Source: Pseudoalteromonas marina (GTDB lineage: Bacteria > Pseudomonadota > Gammaproteobacteria > Enterobacterales > Alteromonadaceae). From it: a DNA stretch of 64,000 nt. The stretch covers positions 930,001-994,000 of the forward strand of contig NZ_AHCB03000005.1 in assembly GCF_000238335.3 (NCBI RefSeq), in the 5' to 3' direction. Below are positions 39,094 to 48,454 of this stretch, in pieces. Under the pieces are notes generated by a model. The model was given only the letters and a program-made list of their open reading frames with translations. It searched no databases and was not told the DNA's origin. The position numbers and the translations under genes were made by a program. Each line of letters begins with the position of its first letter. Positions within the stretch are counted from its first letter, which is position 1.

Positions 39094-40350
39094 ATGAATA
39101 CAGTAATTAGTAAAAAATTTTTAGCCGTAGTAATTAGCAGCCTGTTAGTTGGGTTTACTACAAATCATGATGCTTTTGCACAGTCGTCAGATGGAACTGG
39201 TTCTGTCACAAACGTTTCGAAACAAGAAGAAAAAGAACATCAAGATGAGCATGAACACGAAAAGGGACATGAAGAAGATAAAGGTGACCATGACGAGCAC
39301 GGCCATGAAGGTGGTAATAAAGAGGGAGAAGAAGAACATGAAGAAGGTATCACTATTGATCCAAAGAAGATGTCGCTTGCTAAAATTAAAGTGGAAAGTG
39401 TTAAGCCTGAATATCAATTTAGCTCCGTATATGCACCTGGCGAAATAAAAGCTAATGGCTATAAAAGTTATGTGGTATCACCACGTACAGAGTCAGTCAT
39501 TATCAGTCGCCATGCAGCGCTTGGCGAGTATGTAGAAATAGGTCAGAAGTTAGTTACATTATTTAGTGAAGCAATGGCACAAGCACAAGCTGACTATTTA
39601 ATCGCTTCAACCGAATGGCAACGTGTAAAAAAGCTGGGTAATAAGACGGTGAGTGAAAGTCGATTATTACAAGCTGAAACAACATACAATGCGAGCTATG
39701 GCAAGCTCATTGCTTTAGGGTTAACTGAAAAAGCAATAAATGGTATTTCTAACAAAGACATTAAAGCATTTGGGCAATATGCATTAACGGCGCACCGTGA
39801 AGGTGTCGTGCTTCAAGACGACTTTATCCAAGGGCAACGTGTTGATGCTGGGGATTCAGTCATGTTGTTAGCTGATGAAAAACAACTATGGGTTGAAGCA
39901 AAAGTTTCTCCAAATAAAAAGCTAAATTTATCAATTGATTCTCCTGCGGTACTTAAATTAGAAGGCCAGAGTTACAATGCCAAAGTTATCCAAGAAGCCC
40001 ATACAATTGATCCCGTAACTCGTACAAGAATTATTAGATTGGGGGTACAGAATGCTGATGATAACCTTCATTCAGGTATGTTTGTAAAAGTTTACTTTCA
40101 GTTTGCCACAAAGCAGAAAGTGATGGCTGTGCCAGAAGAAGCATTGATCCGCAGCGCAGATGGTGATTGGACCGTATTTGTCGAAGACCACCCTGGAGAA
40201 TTTAAAGCTGTAGAAGTAGAACTAGGCCGAGCCTTAGGTGATTTTAGGGAAATCATTGGCCTTGATAGTGGGACGCGAATTGTAACCAAAGGCGCATTTT
40301 TTGTTGCTTCTGAAATCGCTAAAGGCGGATTTGATCCGCATAACCACTAA
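39094..40350 (+). CDS. RND periplasmic adaptor, CusB/CzcB-like, with His-rich N-terminus
   Basis: 418 aa. After the signal peptide, residues ~45-90 are a strongly His/Glu/Asp-rich stretch (EKEHQDEHEHEKGHEEDKG and more), a probable metal-collecting tail. Then come the lipoyl half (AALGEYVEIGQKLVTLFS), a hairpin (AQAQADYLIASTEWQRVKKLG), the second lipoyl half (AHREGVVLQDDFIQGQRVD) and the barrel and membrane-proximal domains. Unlike the adaptor at 33600 it keeps the hairpin. It links the TolC-like channel and the pump encoded on either side. Confidence 0.9.
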   Translation: MNTVISKKFLAVVISSLLVGFTTNHDAFAQSSDGTGSVTNVSKQEEKEHQDEHEHEKGHEEDKGDHDEHGHEGGNKEGEEEHEEGITIDPKKMSLAKIKVESVKPEYQFSSVYAPGEIKANGYKSYVVSPRTESVIISRHAALGEYVEIGQKLVTLFSEAMAQAQADYLIASTEWQRVKKLGNKTVSESRLLQAETTYNASYGKLIALGLTEKAINGISNKDIKAFGQYALTAHREGVVLQDDFIQGQRVDAGDSVMLLADEKQLWVEAKVSPNKKLNLSIDSPAVLKLEGQSYNAKVIQEAHTIDPVTRTRIIRLGVQNADDNLHSGMFVKVYFQFATKQKVMAVPEEALIRSADGDWTVFVEDHPGEFKAVEVELGRALGDFREIIGLDSGTRIVTKGAFFVASEIAKGGFDPHNH

Positions 40351-40361
40351 GGAGCAAGACT

Positions 40362-43300
40362 ATGTTTAATAAAATAATAGATTGGTCTGTTAATAATAGA
40401 CTCCTGATTTTGATTGCGCTGTTTGCCACAATTGTCGGCGCAATTATGGTTATACCAAAACTAAATTTAGATGCCTTTCCTGATGTTACTAATGTTCAAG
40501 TTGCTGTAAATACTGAAGCGCCAGGACTAGCTGCTGAAGAAGTTGAACAACTCATTACGTACCCCATTGAAGCGGTCATGTATGCCTTACCTGATGTAGA
40601 ACAAGTGCGCTCAATTTCTAAAACAGGCTTGTCTGGCGTCACGGTTGTTTTCAAAGAAGGCACCGACATTTACTTTGCAAGACAACTTGTATTTGAGCGT
40701 CTTCAAGCCGCAAAAGAACTGATACCAGAAGGTGTCGGCACACCCGAAATGGGGCCAAACACCTCAGGGCTAGGCCAAGTATTTCAGTACCTTCTTATTT
40801 CAGATAAAGATGCAGGCTATGATGCTATGGCACTCAGGAGTCTCAATGATTGGGTAGTAAAATTACTCGTTATGCCTGTCGATGGTGTTACTGATGTACT
40901 CTCCTTTGGAGGTATTGTTAGGCAGTACCAAGTAAATGTAGATCCATCTAAGCTTCTTTCTTATAACCTAACGCAAGAAGACGTTGTTGGTGCCCTAGAT
41001 AACAACAATGCCAATGTTGGCGGATGGTATATGAACCGTGGGCAAGAGCAGCTTGTTATTAGAGGTGCAGGTTGGTTTGAAAGTGGTGACGCTGGTATTA
41101 GTAATATCAAACAAGTTCCCGTCAAAACAGTTGATGGGACAGTTGTGACGGTTTCGGATATTGCTAAAGTTGAAATGGGCAGTGAAATTCGTCAAGGTGC
41201 TGTCACAATGACGCGCAAAACCGAAGACGGTAAAGTCGAAAATTTAGGTGAAGTTGTCTCTGGCATTGTCTTAAAACGCATGGGGTCTAATACTAAAGCC
41301 ACCATTGATGGTATCAATGCAAGAATCCCATTAATTAATCAAGCATTGCCTAAAGGTGTTCGCTTTGAACCATTTTATGATCAGGCTGATTTGATTGAAA
41401 AAGCCGTTGATACAGTAGTTGATGCACTATTACTAGCATTTATTTTCATCTGTATTGTATTAGCACTATTTTTAATGAATATACGTGCAACCTTCCTTGT
41501 CCTAATATCTATTCCAATTTCAATTGGTATCGCGTTAATGATCATGGCTTGGTGGGGCATTTCTGCAAACCTTATGTCATTGGGTGGCATTGCCGTAGCC
41601 ATTGGTATGCTAGTTGATGGTTCAGTCGTGATGGTTGAAAACATGTTTAAGCATTTAAATAGACCAGACTCTACCCATTTAAAAACTGTAAAAGAAAGAG
41701 TGCCTAGTGCTGATACTGATCCACATGATGTAGAACAAGATGAGCATGGTATTAAGTTACGTCTTCAAAATGCGGGTAAAGAAGTGGCTCGTCCCGTATT
41801 TTTTGCAGCTTCTATTATTTTAGTCGTATTTACGCCTTTATTTAGCTTTGAAGGTGTTGAGGCAAAGTTATTTCAACCTATGGCAATAAGCATCATTTTA
41901 GCTGTTATATCTGCTATTGTGGTTGCGTTGTTTGTTGTACCCGCTTTAGCTACTTATTTATTTAAGTCAGGTGTAAAAGAGAGGGAAAGCTTTGTTCTTA
42001 GGCCATTAGACAAACTCTACAGAAAAGGGCTTACATTCGCACTAAAACGCACCAAATTAGTCATTTCAGCCGCACTTATATTAGTTTTCTCTGCCTTTGC
42101 ATTAGTTCCATTAATTGGTACTGAATTTGTACCTGAGTTAGAAGAAGGGACGATAAACTTAAGAGCAACGCTTGCACCTTCTTCCAGTTTAGATACCGCG
42201 CTCACTGTGGCACCAATTCTAGAAGAAAAACTAATGGCTTTCCCTGAAGTAACCTATGCATTAAGCCGAATTGGTCGAGCAGAAATAGGTGGAGACCCAG
42301 AGCCTGTGAATAACATCGAAATTTACATAGGGTTGAAGCCTGTTTCTGAGTGGACCAGTGCATCTAATCGATATGAACTTCAAGGAAAAATGGAGAGATC
42401 TTTAGAAGAATTCCCTGGGTTGCTACTCAACTTTTCTCAACCTATTGCGACTCGTGTCGATGAGCTACTATCTGGTGTTAAGGCTCAGTTGGCGATAAAG
42501 TTGTTTGGGCCTGAACTTGAGGTACTGGCGGCTAAAGGTCAAGAAATAGAAACAGCAATTAAAAACATTGAAGGTGCAAGGGATGTTGCATTGGAGCAAA
42601 TTGCTGGTGAAGCGCAATTGGTGATAAGTCCTAACAGGCAAGAACTATCGCGCTTTGGATTGTCTGTGAGTGACATAATGGAGGTTGTGCGTGATGGTAT
42701 TGGTGGTGTTGAAGCCGGACAAATAATCAATGGTAATGAACGTTATGATATTTACGTTCGCATAGAGGAAGAGTACCGAAGTAACAAAGAAGCTATTGCT
42801 GATATTCGGCTTCAATCACCTACTGGTGCTTGGGTGCGACTGGGTGACGTAGCCTCAGTCTCATTTGAGTCAGGCCCACCACAAGTTAGACGCGATGATG
42901 TACAACGAAGAGTCGTTATCCAAGCAAATGTACAAAATCGAGATATGGGAAGCGTGGTTGCCGATATCAGAACGGTAATTGCTGAAAAGGTTGACTTACC
43001 TTCAGGTTATTCTGTTTCGATTGGCGGCCAGTTCGAAAGTCAAAAACGTGCTCAAAATAGGTTAGCTATAGTTGTACCTTTATCGTTAGCACTAATCGCA
43101 CTACTACTTTACTTTGCCTTTGGTTCTGTTGGTCAAGCTATGCTGATATTGGTCAACGTGCCGCTTGCTGTAATTGGCGGAGTTTTCTCCTTATATTTAT
43201 CTGGACAATACTTGTCTGTACCAAGCTCCGTTGGCTTTATTACCTTATTTGGTGTAGCGGTATTGAATGGGGTCGTTATGGTAGAAAGTATCAACCAACG

Positions 43301-43562
43301 TATTAAAGACGGTCTAGAAGCATCTAAAGCCGTTTTTGAAGGCGCTACTTCAAGATTAAGACCTGTACTTATGACTGCTATAACATCAGCTTTAGGTTTG
43401 ATACCGATGTTAATGTCTAATGGTGTTGGTGCAGAAATACAGCGCCCCTTAGCGAGTGTTATTGTTGGCGGCTTGGTAACTGCAACACTGTTAACATTAT
43501 TTGTTTTACCTGTTTTATATCGCTGGTTTTCAGAGAAAAAAATAAAAGAGCTATCCAGATAA
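40362..43562 (+). CDS. heavy-metal efflux RND pump (CusA/CzcA family), second type
   Basis: 1066 aa, full-length. Core motifs: [49 protein letters not shown], and helix IV AVAIGMLVDGSVVMVEN. The last lacks the DFG Asp of the Zn/Co/Cd group and resembles the Cu/Ag and mixed groups, so the substrate probably differs from that of the pump at 30461. A ~40-residue His/Asp-containing insert (SADTDPHDVEQDEHGI) follows helix IV. Last gene of the plus-strand operon; followed by a strong terminator. Confidence 0.9.
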   Translation: MFNKIIDWSVNNRLLILIALFATIVGAIMVIPKLNLDAFPDVTNVQVAVNTEAPGLAAEEVEQLITYPIEAVMYALPDVEQVRSISKTGLSGVTVVFKEGTDIYFARQLVFERLQAAKELIPEGVGTPEMGPNTSGLGQVFQYLLISDKDAGYDAMALRSLNDWVVKLLVMPVDGVTDVLSFGGIVRQYQVNVDPSKLLSYNLTQEDVVGALDNNNANVGGWYMNRGQEQLVIRGAGWFESGDAGISNIKQVPVKTVDGTVVTVSDIAKVEMGSEIRQGAVTMTRKTEDGKVENLGEVVSGIVLKRMGSNTKATIDGINARIPLINQALPKGVRFEPFYDQADLIEKAVDTVVDALLLAFIFICIVLALFLMNIRATFLVLISIPISIGIALMIMAWWGISANLMSLGGIAVAIGMLVDGSVVMVENMFKHLNRPDSTHLKTVKERVPSADTDPHDVEQDEHGIKLRLQNAGKEVARPVFFAASIILVVFTPLFSFEGVEAKLFQPMAISIILAVISAIVVALFVVPALATYLFKSGVKERESFVLRPLDKLYRKGLTFALKRTKLVISAALILVFSAFALVPLIGTEFVPELEEGTINLRATLAPSSSLDTALTVAPILEEKLMAFPEVTYALSRIGRAEIGGDPEPVNNIEIYIGLKPVSEWTSASNRYELQGKMERSLEEFPGLLLNFSQPIATRVDELLSGVKAQLAIKLFGPELEVLAAKGQEIETAIKNIEGARDVALEQIAGEAQLVISPNRQELSRFGLSVSDIMEVVRDGIGGVEAGQIINGNERYDIYVRIEEEYRSNKEAIADIRLQSPTGAWVRLGDVASVSFESGPPQVRRDDVQRRVVIQANVQNRDMGSVVADIRTVIAEKVDLPSGYSVSIGGQFESQKRAQNRLAIVVPLSLALIALLLYFAFGSVGQAMLILVNVPLAVIGGVFSLYLSGQYLSVPSSVGFITLFGVAVLNGVVMVESINQRIKDGLEASKAVFEGATSRLRPVLMTAITSALGLIPMLMSNGVGAEIQRPLASVIVGGLVTATLLTLFVLPVLYRWFSEKKIKELSR

Positions 43563-43580
43563 AATGACTGTGAACTCTAA

Positions 43581-43610
43581 CCCCACGCTAAAGTCACGTT
43601 TAGCGTGGGG
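43581..43610 (+). terminator. intrinsic terminator of the second RND operon
   Basis: A perfect 12-bp stem CCCCACGCTAAA/TTTAGCGTGGGG with a 6-nt loop, followed by TTATTG. It lies 18 bp after the pump stop codon. Confidence 0.88.
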
Positions 43611-43956
43611 TTATTGAGTAGATGAACGAAAAGAAAGATTAGATTTAACAATAAACTAATAGTCATGACTGCTTTGTCGGAATATTTGTCGTTAAACAGG
43701 CCAAAGCTAACTTCCGCTTTCGTATCTTTGCAGTCTTAATCTTTATGTGTCTCAAGGTCGGCTTATGGCACAGAGCCGTCCTTCGGCTCTAACTCATTTA
43801 TGTCCATCGACGATTTATCAATATAACTCACCTTTGCCCCAAAACGTGTTGAGGCGAATGCCTCAAAAGAGCGAAAACCAGTCATTGTAGTTCGAGCAAT
43901 TTTACTTCGTATTGATATACTAATGTCATGATTAAAGTTGATTTTATGGTTGGACG
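43611..43956. other. intergenic region between RND operon and merR
   Basis: No gene is supported. It contains dispersed repeat copy 3 (43765-43806) and a short GAGGC/GCCTC hairpin near 43851-43864. Confidence 0.55.
43765..43806. repeat. dispersed repeat, copy 3
   Basis: 42 bp matching 16962-17003 with three mismatches, including the AGAGCC/GGCTCT hairpin with its loop. It marks the junction between the RND operon and the intact mer module. Confidence 0.65.
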
Positions 43957-44334
43957 ATGAAAACAATAGGCAAGTTGGCTAAAGAACTTGATATAGGCGT
44001 AGAAACTATACGGTTTTATGAGCGGGAAGGCTTGATAAAACAGCCTCAAAAACCTCAAAATGGTTATCGTGTCTATGACGACTCAATCACCAAACAATTA
44101 CAATTCATCTGTAAGGCCAAAGCACTTGGCTTTACTCTAAAAGAAGTGGCTTCATTGATGTCAATGGATGGCGATTGTGCCAAAGTAGAATCCCTAGGCT
44201 TGCTGAAATTGAACGTAATTCAAAATAAGATAGCTGACCTTCAACGCTTAGAAGTCGTCATAAAAGAAATGACTAATTCATGCCGCAACAATAACGATCA
44301 ATCCCACTGCCCAATAATCGATTCGCTAAAATAG
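43957..44334 (+). CDS. merR: mercury-responsive regulator MerR
   Basis: 125 aa. HTH region IGKLAKELDIGVETIRFYEREGLI; dimer helix; and the three mercury-binding cysteines in DGDCAKVE and NSCRNNNDQSHC (C-x8-C), the pattern of Hg(II) MerR. The C-terminus PIIDSLK also matches the family. It lies in the same orientation as merC, upstream of the operator, unlike the usual divergent arrangement. This is the intact counterpart of the pseudogene at 27884. Confidence 0.9.
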   Translation: MKTIGKLAKELDIGVETIRFYEREGLIKQPQKPQNGYRVYDDSITKQLQFICKAKALGFTLKEVASLMSMDGDCAKVESLGLLKLNVIQNKIADLQRLEVVIKEMTNSCRNNNDQSHCPIIDSLK

Positions 44335-44336
44335 TA

Positions 44337-44368
44337 TTGACTCCGTACCTACCTACGGAGTTCATACT
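44337..44368 (+). promoter_or_regulatory. MerR operator/promoter of merC
   Basis: TTGACT (44337-44342) and CATACT (44363-44368) are 20 bp apart around CTCCGTA-N6-TACGGAG (44341-44360), close to the classic mer operator. It begins just after the merR stop codon. Confidence 0.85.
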
Positions 44369-44399
44369 CAAATCATTCAAATAATGTTAGACGTTAAAA

Positions 44400-44789
44400 A
44401 TGATTAATAAGATTTTAGATAAAGTTAGCTCAGGTGGTGTTTGGCTTGCGGCTCTTAGTTGTACGGGGTGCTTCCCCGCACTCGGCTCGTTAGCATCAGC
44501 ATTAGGATTAGGCTTTCTCTCTCACTTTGAGGGAATTGCTGTAAATACCTTGTTACCTATATTTGCAACTCTGGCATTGTTGGTAAATTTGTATAACTGG
44601 TATAAAAACCAAAATCATGCGAGAGGTATTCTTGGGGTTATTGGCCCTATAGCGGTTTTGTTAACCCTCTATCCACTATGGCAATACGAATGGAGCACTT
44701 ATTTGTTTTATGTAGGTATTTGTTTGATGATTGTAATGTCCGTATTTAACATTGTTAAACCTTTGAAGGAGCAAACATGCAAAGTATAG
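44400..44789 (+). CDS. merC: mercury transport protein MerC
   Basis: 129 aa, four membrane helices. The mercury-binding pair is in LSCTGCFPALGSLASALGLGFLSHFEG, strongly like MerC of Tn21-type operons, and the tail YVGICLMIVMSVFNIVKP also matches. MerC brings Hg(II) across the inner membrane, normally for reduction by MerA, which is not in this window. It overlaps the next gene by 13 bp. The decayed homologue is at 27443. Confidence 0.92.
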   Translation: MINKILDKVSSGGVWLAALSCTGCFPALGSLASALGLGFLSHFEGIAVNTLLPIFATLALLVNLYNWYKNQNHARGILGVIGPIAVLLTLYPLWQYEWSTYLFYVGICLMIVMSVFNIVKPLKEQTCKV

Positions 44790-44992
44790 AGTTAAATTCT
44801 ACCATTACTTGCCCTGAGTGTGGCTTCAGTAAAACTGAAGAAATGCCAACCAACGCTTGCCAGTGGTATTATGAATGTGAATCTTGCAAAGTTCTCCTAA
44901 AGCCTTTGAAAGGCGATTGTTGCGTATATTGCTCTTATGGAACAGTGAAATGCCCGCCAATTCAAGAAGGTCAAAGTTGTTGCGATAGCTAA
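44777..44992 (+). CDS. GDCCVxC-domain Cys-rich small protein
   Basis: 71 aa with 11 cysteines. CPECG lies near the N-terminus, YECESCK in the middle, and the diagnostic GDCCVYCSYGTVKCPPIQ near the end. This small family occurs in mercury and other metal islands after merC or merT; a zinc-ribbon-like metal-binding role is inferred. Translationally coupled to merC by a 13-bp overlap. Confidence 0.88.
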   Translation: MQSIELNSTITCPECGFSKTEEMPTNACQWYYECESCKVLLKPLKGDCCVYCSYGTVKCPPIQEGQSCCDS

Positions 44993-45355
44993 ATGACAGT
45001 CTATTAATGGCAATGAGAAGGCATAAAAAGAAATAGTGAAATGTCAGCAATCGTATCATTGCAGCCTTTATCACTAAGTCACTCAAGGGCTGCTTTTGGC
45101 ACAAACCAGAAATAGCTTCCAATGAATTCTGTATTTAAATTTTAGGTTTAAGCTGGGCTCTAATTAATAAATCATAATCTAATTGCAACACCTTGCTTAA
45201 ATTCAAATTATTCTTAAGTTAACGCAAATTTTCAATTTAACTGGTGCTGGCCTAATAAAGGCTCATATGAGAACCAAATAGCCAACTTATTAAATGGAAA
45301 CTAAAAAATGTGGCTGTTAAAAGGTTTATACTAACTAAAAAGTAACTACTCTTAG
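44993..45355. other. intergenic region at the right edge of the accessory DNA
   Basis: No gene is supported. A CTTAAG site at 45213-45218 resembles the third hexamer of the envelope regulon boxes, but its upstream hexamers do not match well (TTCAAA at 45202, CCTTGC at 45191). The core chromosome (nth) begins just after. No attachment-site duplication could be recognised. Confidence 0.5.
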
Positions 45356-46018
45356 CTATGACTCAGTTTTCTCTTTATAGTCACACAAATCCTCGATTAT
45401 ACAGCTTCCACATTTTGGTTTTCTCGCTGTACACGTATAGCGCCCATGTAAAATAAACCAATGATGGAGGTTAAACATAAACTCTTTTTTATTTGGCGTA
45501 TTTTTAATTATGGCCTGTTCTGTCTGCTCAACAGTTTTACCTTTAGCGTAACCCGAACGGTTTGCAAGACGTTGGATGTGAGTATCTACTGCTAAAAAGT
45601 ATCTACCTTCATTATCCTTTAGCCAGCCGAAGGCGGTGTTGAGTACCACATTGGCTGTTTTTCGACCTACGCCGGGTAGGGCTTCTAGGGCTTCGCGGTT
45701 TTCAGGTACGATGCTGTCATGTTTATCTACCAATATTTGGCACATTTTATAAACGTTGGCAGCTTTAGAATTAAATAAGCCTATGGTTTTTATATAATCA
45801 CGGAGTTTATCGTGGCCTATATCTAAAATAGCCTGTGGTGTATTTGCAACAGGGAATAGTTTTCGGGTTGCTTTATTAACACCAACATCAGTGGCTTGCG
45901 CTGACAGTGTAACAGCAACAAGTAACTCGAACGGGCTTGAATATTCAAGCTCCGTTTCTGGGTTTGGGTTGTTATCGCGCAAGCGTGTAAGTATTTGGTA
46001 GCGTTTTTCTTTATTCAT
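45356..46018 (-). CDS. nth: endonuclease III
   Basis: 220 aa. Helix-hairpin-helix LPGVGRKTANVVLNTAFG with the catalytic Lys, then VDTHIQRLANRSG with the catalytic Asp, and the C-terminal 4Fe-4S loop CTARKPKCGSCIIEDLC (C-x6-C-x2-C-x5-C). Removes oxidised pyrimidines from DNA. It lies 44 bp after rnfE in the same direction, the conserved order in gammaproteobacteria. Confidence 0.97.
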   Translation of the reverse strand: MNKEKRYQILTRLRDNNPNPETELEYSSPFELLVAVTLSAQATDVGVNKATRKLFPVANTPQAILDIGHDKLRDYIKTIGLFNSKAANVYKMCQILVDKHDSIVPENREALEALPGVGRKTANVVLNTAFGWLKDNEGRYFLAVDTHIQRLANRSGYAKGKTVEQTEQAIIKNTPNKKEFMFNLHHWFILHGRYTCTARKPKCGSCIIEDLCDYKEKTES

Positions 46019-46062
46019 ATAACTTAAACGTACTACTTATTTAAAAAGCAGTACGTTTCCCC

Positions 46063-46761
46063 TTAAGTTAAACTGGTAACACGTGCACGAGGGCCTTTTT
46101 CGGCTTCTGGCGGTGCAATTTGTTTTGATTTTATTTGTGCATCAATCACATTTTTAGCGGCTATAAGTAACCCAAGCCCTAAAAATGCGCCAGGTGGTAA
46201 AATAGCAAGCAAGAACTGATTGTCAAAGCTAAACACTTCAATGCGTAAACTTTGTGCCCACGGACCCAGTAATAAATCGGCGCTGTCAAATAACGTACCT
46301 TGGCCAATGAGTTCTCGCATTGCACCCAGTACAACGAGTACAAGCATAAATCCAAGTCCCATCATTAATCCGTCAAAGGCAGATAAATGAATTGGATTTT
46401 TTGAGGCGTACGCTTCGGCGCGGCCTATAATGGCGCAGTTAGTTACAATTAGTGGAATAAATATGCCCAGCGATTGATAAAGTCCAAATGTGTAGGCGTT
46501 CATCAGTAATTGAACAATGGTTACAAACCCAGCAATGATCATTACAAAAACGGGAATACGTATATCTTTTGGTACCCAGTTTCGTACAATAGATACACTT
46601 ACATTTGATCCGATTAATACCAAAAGTGTTGCAAGGCCCAAGCCCAGTGCGTTTGTAACAGTCGATGTCACAGCAAGCAGCGGACAAAGCCCTAAAAGTT
46701 GAACAAGAGCAGGGTTGTTTACCCACATCCCTTCTTTGTACAGTGTTTTTAATTCACTCAT
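46063..46761 (-). CDS. rnfE: Rnf electron transport complex subunit E
   Basis: 232 aa, six membrane helices, with the RnfE/NqrD features [30 protein letters not shown] and [22 protein letters not shown]. Part of the membrane complex that couples electron flow between ferredoxin and NADH to an ion gradient, or reduces SoxR. Overlaps rnfG by 4 bp. Confidence 0.96.
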   Translation of the reverse strand: MSELKTLYKEGMWVNNPALVQLLGLCPLLAVTSTVTNALGLGLATLLVLIGSNVSVSIVRNWVPKDIRIPVFVMIIAGFVTIVQLLMNAYTFGLYQSLGIFIPLIVTNCAIIGRAEAYASKNPIHLSAFDGLMMGLGFMLVLVVLGAMRELIGQGTLFDSADLLLGPWAQSLRIEVFSFDNQFLLAILPPGAFLGLGLLIAAKNVIDAQIKSKQIAPPEAEKGPRARVTSLT

Positions 46762-47399
46762 TGGCTTACCTCTTCACACTGGCTACTTGGGGCTGTAAAA
46801 ATAGTATCAAACTCATTTTGCGCAAATAATACGGCGTTTTTAACTGAATTTACAACTGCACGAGGCGTAATTGTTGCCCCAGTGAACTGATCAAATTGGC
46901 CGTCATCCTTTTTCACAGCCCAGCGGTTATCGTCTTCACTGTGCACCGTTAAGCCTTTGAATGTGGTGATCCATGATGATTTTTTAATTTCTATTTTGTC
47001 GCCTAACCCTGGTGTTTCTTCGTGTTTAGTGGTTCGCACACCCGCTACAGTTCCATCGCGTAATATGGCGGTTAAAAGCTTTATATCGCCACTGTAACCG
47101 TTTGGTGTTACGTGCCTAACAACAAGGGCGACTGGTTGGTTATTTTTTCGTGCACGGTAGATAACTTGCGAATTATATGGTCCTAGTCGCTCATCTGTAA
47201 TAACGATACAGTCTTTCGACAAGTCATTGTCGTAGGTATTAGGGTCAAGTACTTCGTGCAATTGTGATGTTAAGTATAGTTGCTCTTGCTCTGCAATTTT
47301 ATCCGCCGTTAATGCATCAATAGTTGCCACTAGCCCAGTGGTTACAAGGGCAAACGCAGTTAAAATAGCGCCGTTTTTTGCCATAGATGAAACAATCAT
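46758..47399 (-). CDS. rnfG: Rnf complex subunit G (FMN-binding)
   Basis: 213 aa with one N-terminal membrane anchor. The periplasmic FMN-binding domain carries the covalent flavin site [15 protein letters not shown], with the acceptor Thr in GATIT, and [14 protein letters not shown] overlaps link it to rnfE and rnfD. Confidence 0.96.
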   Translation of the reverse strand: MIVSSMAKNGAILTAFALVTTGLVATIDALTADKIAEQEQLYLTSQLHEVLDPNTYDNDLSKDCIVITDERLGPYNSQVIYRARKNNQPVALVVRHVTPNGYSGDIKLLTAILRDGTVAGVRTTKHEETPGLGDKIEIKKSSWITTFKGLTVHSEDDNRWAVKKDDGQFDQFTGATITPRAVVNSVKNAVLFAQNEFDTIFTAPSSQCEEVSQ

Positions 47400-48454
47400 T
47401 TTACTGCTCCATGACCATAAGTACGTGGCTGTGTGTAGTAGTCAATAAGTGGTACTGCAATATTTAGCAATAGTACTGCAAAGGCAACCGCATCAGGAAA
47501 ACCACCAAAAGTACGAATTAAATAAACAAATAACCCAATTAGTGCGCCGTAAATCAAGCGACCTTTATTTGTGGTTGAGGCCGACACTGGGTCGGTTGCA
47601 ATAAAAAATGCGCCCATCATAGTTGCGCCACTTAGCAAGTGGAATACAGTACCCGGCTCTGTGCCCGGTGCCGCTATGTAACCAATAGCACTGCATAATG
47701 CTAAGCTACCAATAAAACTGACAGGAATATGCCAGTTAATTACTTTTTCTTTTAGTAAATACAACCCGCCAGCTAAAAAACCAAGGTTAACCCACATCCA
47801 ACCTTGGCCTGCCCATTCGTTAAAAATAGGCTTTTGCATGCTTTCGCTCACTGTTAAACCATGAGCTACATCTGTTTTAATAGTGTCTAGTGGCGTTGCC
47901 ATTGTAGTGCCATCAATACCTGCACGTACTTGATCTAAGCTATAACCAGTAGAGGTAAAGTCCGTAAAAATAAGCCGTAATTGTTCTATAAAGCCAATAG
48001 GGTTACTTGCTAGATCTGTAACAGGTAACCACGCAGTCATTTGCACAGGAAACGATACCAGTAGTAAAACATAAGCTGCCATAGCGGGGTTAAATAGGTT
48101 AAAACCTAAGCCACCATAAAGCTGCTTTACAATCACTATGGAAAATAAACAACCAATAATAATAATCCACCACGGTGCAAATGGTGGGATACTCAAGGCA
48201 AGTAACACCGCGGTTAACCATGCGCTGCCATCACTTAATGCAGGCCAAACAGGGCGCTTACGTATTAGCATTACTGCTGCTTCAAAAGCAGTGACAGCCA
48301 CAAAAGCAAGGGCGAGTTGAATAAGTACACCTGTACCAAAAAAGAAAACTTGAGCAATGAGCCCAGGAATACACGCAGCAATAACGGTTAGCATTAATCG
48401 TGTTAGCGATTTATGGCTATGATTATGCGGCGAACTGGCCATGGTTAATTTCAT
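47396..48454 (-). CDS. rnfD: Rnf complex subunit D
   Basis: 352 aa, about nine membrane helices. The FMN-attachment motif is LLSGATMMGAFFIATDPVSAST; also GGLGFNLFNPAMAAYVLLLVSFP. Overlaps rnfC and rnfG by 4 bp each. Confidence 0.96.
   Translation of the reverse strand: MKLTMASSPHNHSHKSLTRLMLTVIAACIPGLIAQVFFFGTGVLIQLALAFVAVTAFEAAVMLIRKRPVWPALSDGSAWLTAVLLALSIPPFAPWWIIIIGCLFSIVIVKQLYGGLGFNLFNPAMAAYVLLLVSFPVQMTAWLPVTDLASNPIGFIEQLRLIFTDFTSTGYSLDQVRAGIDGTTMATPLDTIKTDVAHGLTVSESMQKPIFNEWAGQGWMWVNLGFLAGGLYLLKEKVINWHIPVSFIGSLALCSAIGYIAAPGTEPGTVFHLLSGATMMGAFFIATDPVSASTTNKGRLIYGALIGLFVYLIRTFGGFPDAVAFAVLLLNIAVPLIDYYTQPRTYGHGAVK

Noticed and set aside
44826..45122. 98-codon reverse-strand frame after the mer module
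   Set aside because: It overlaps the GDCCVxC gene antisense and repeat-like intergenic DNA; no supporting start or homology pattern.
45309..45335. Eight-codon frame MWLLKGLY as a possible leader peptide
   Set aside because: No gene in the same direction follows and no attenuator structure is seen.
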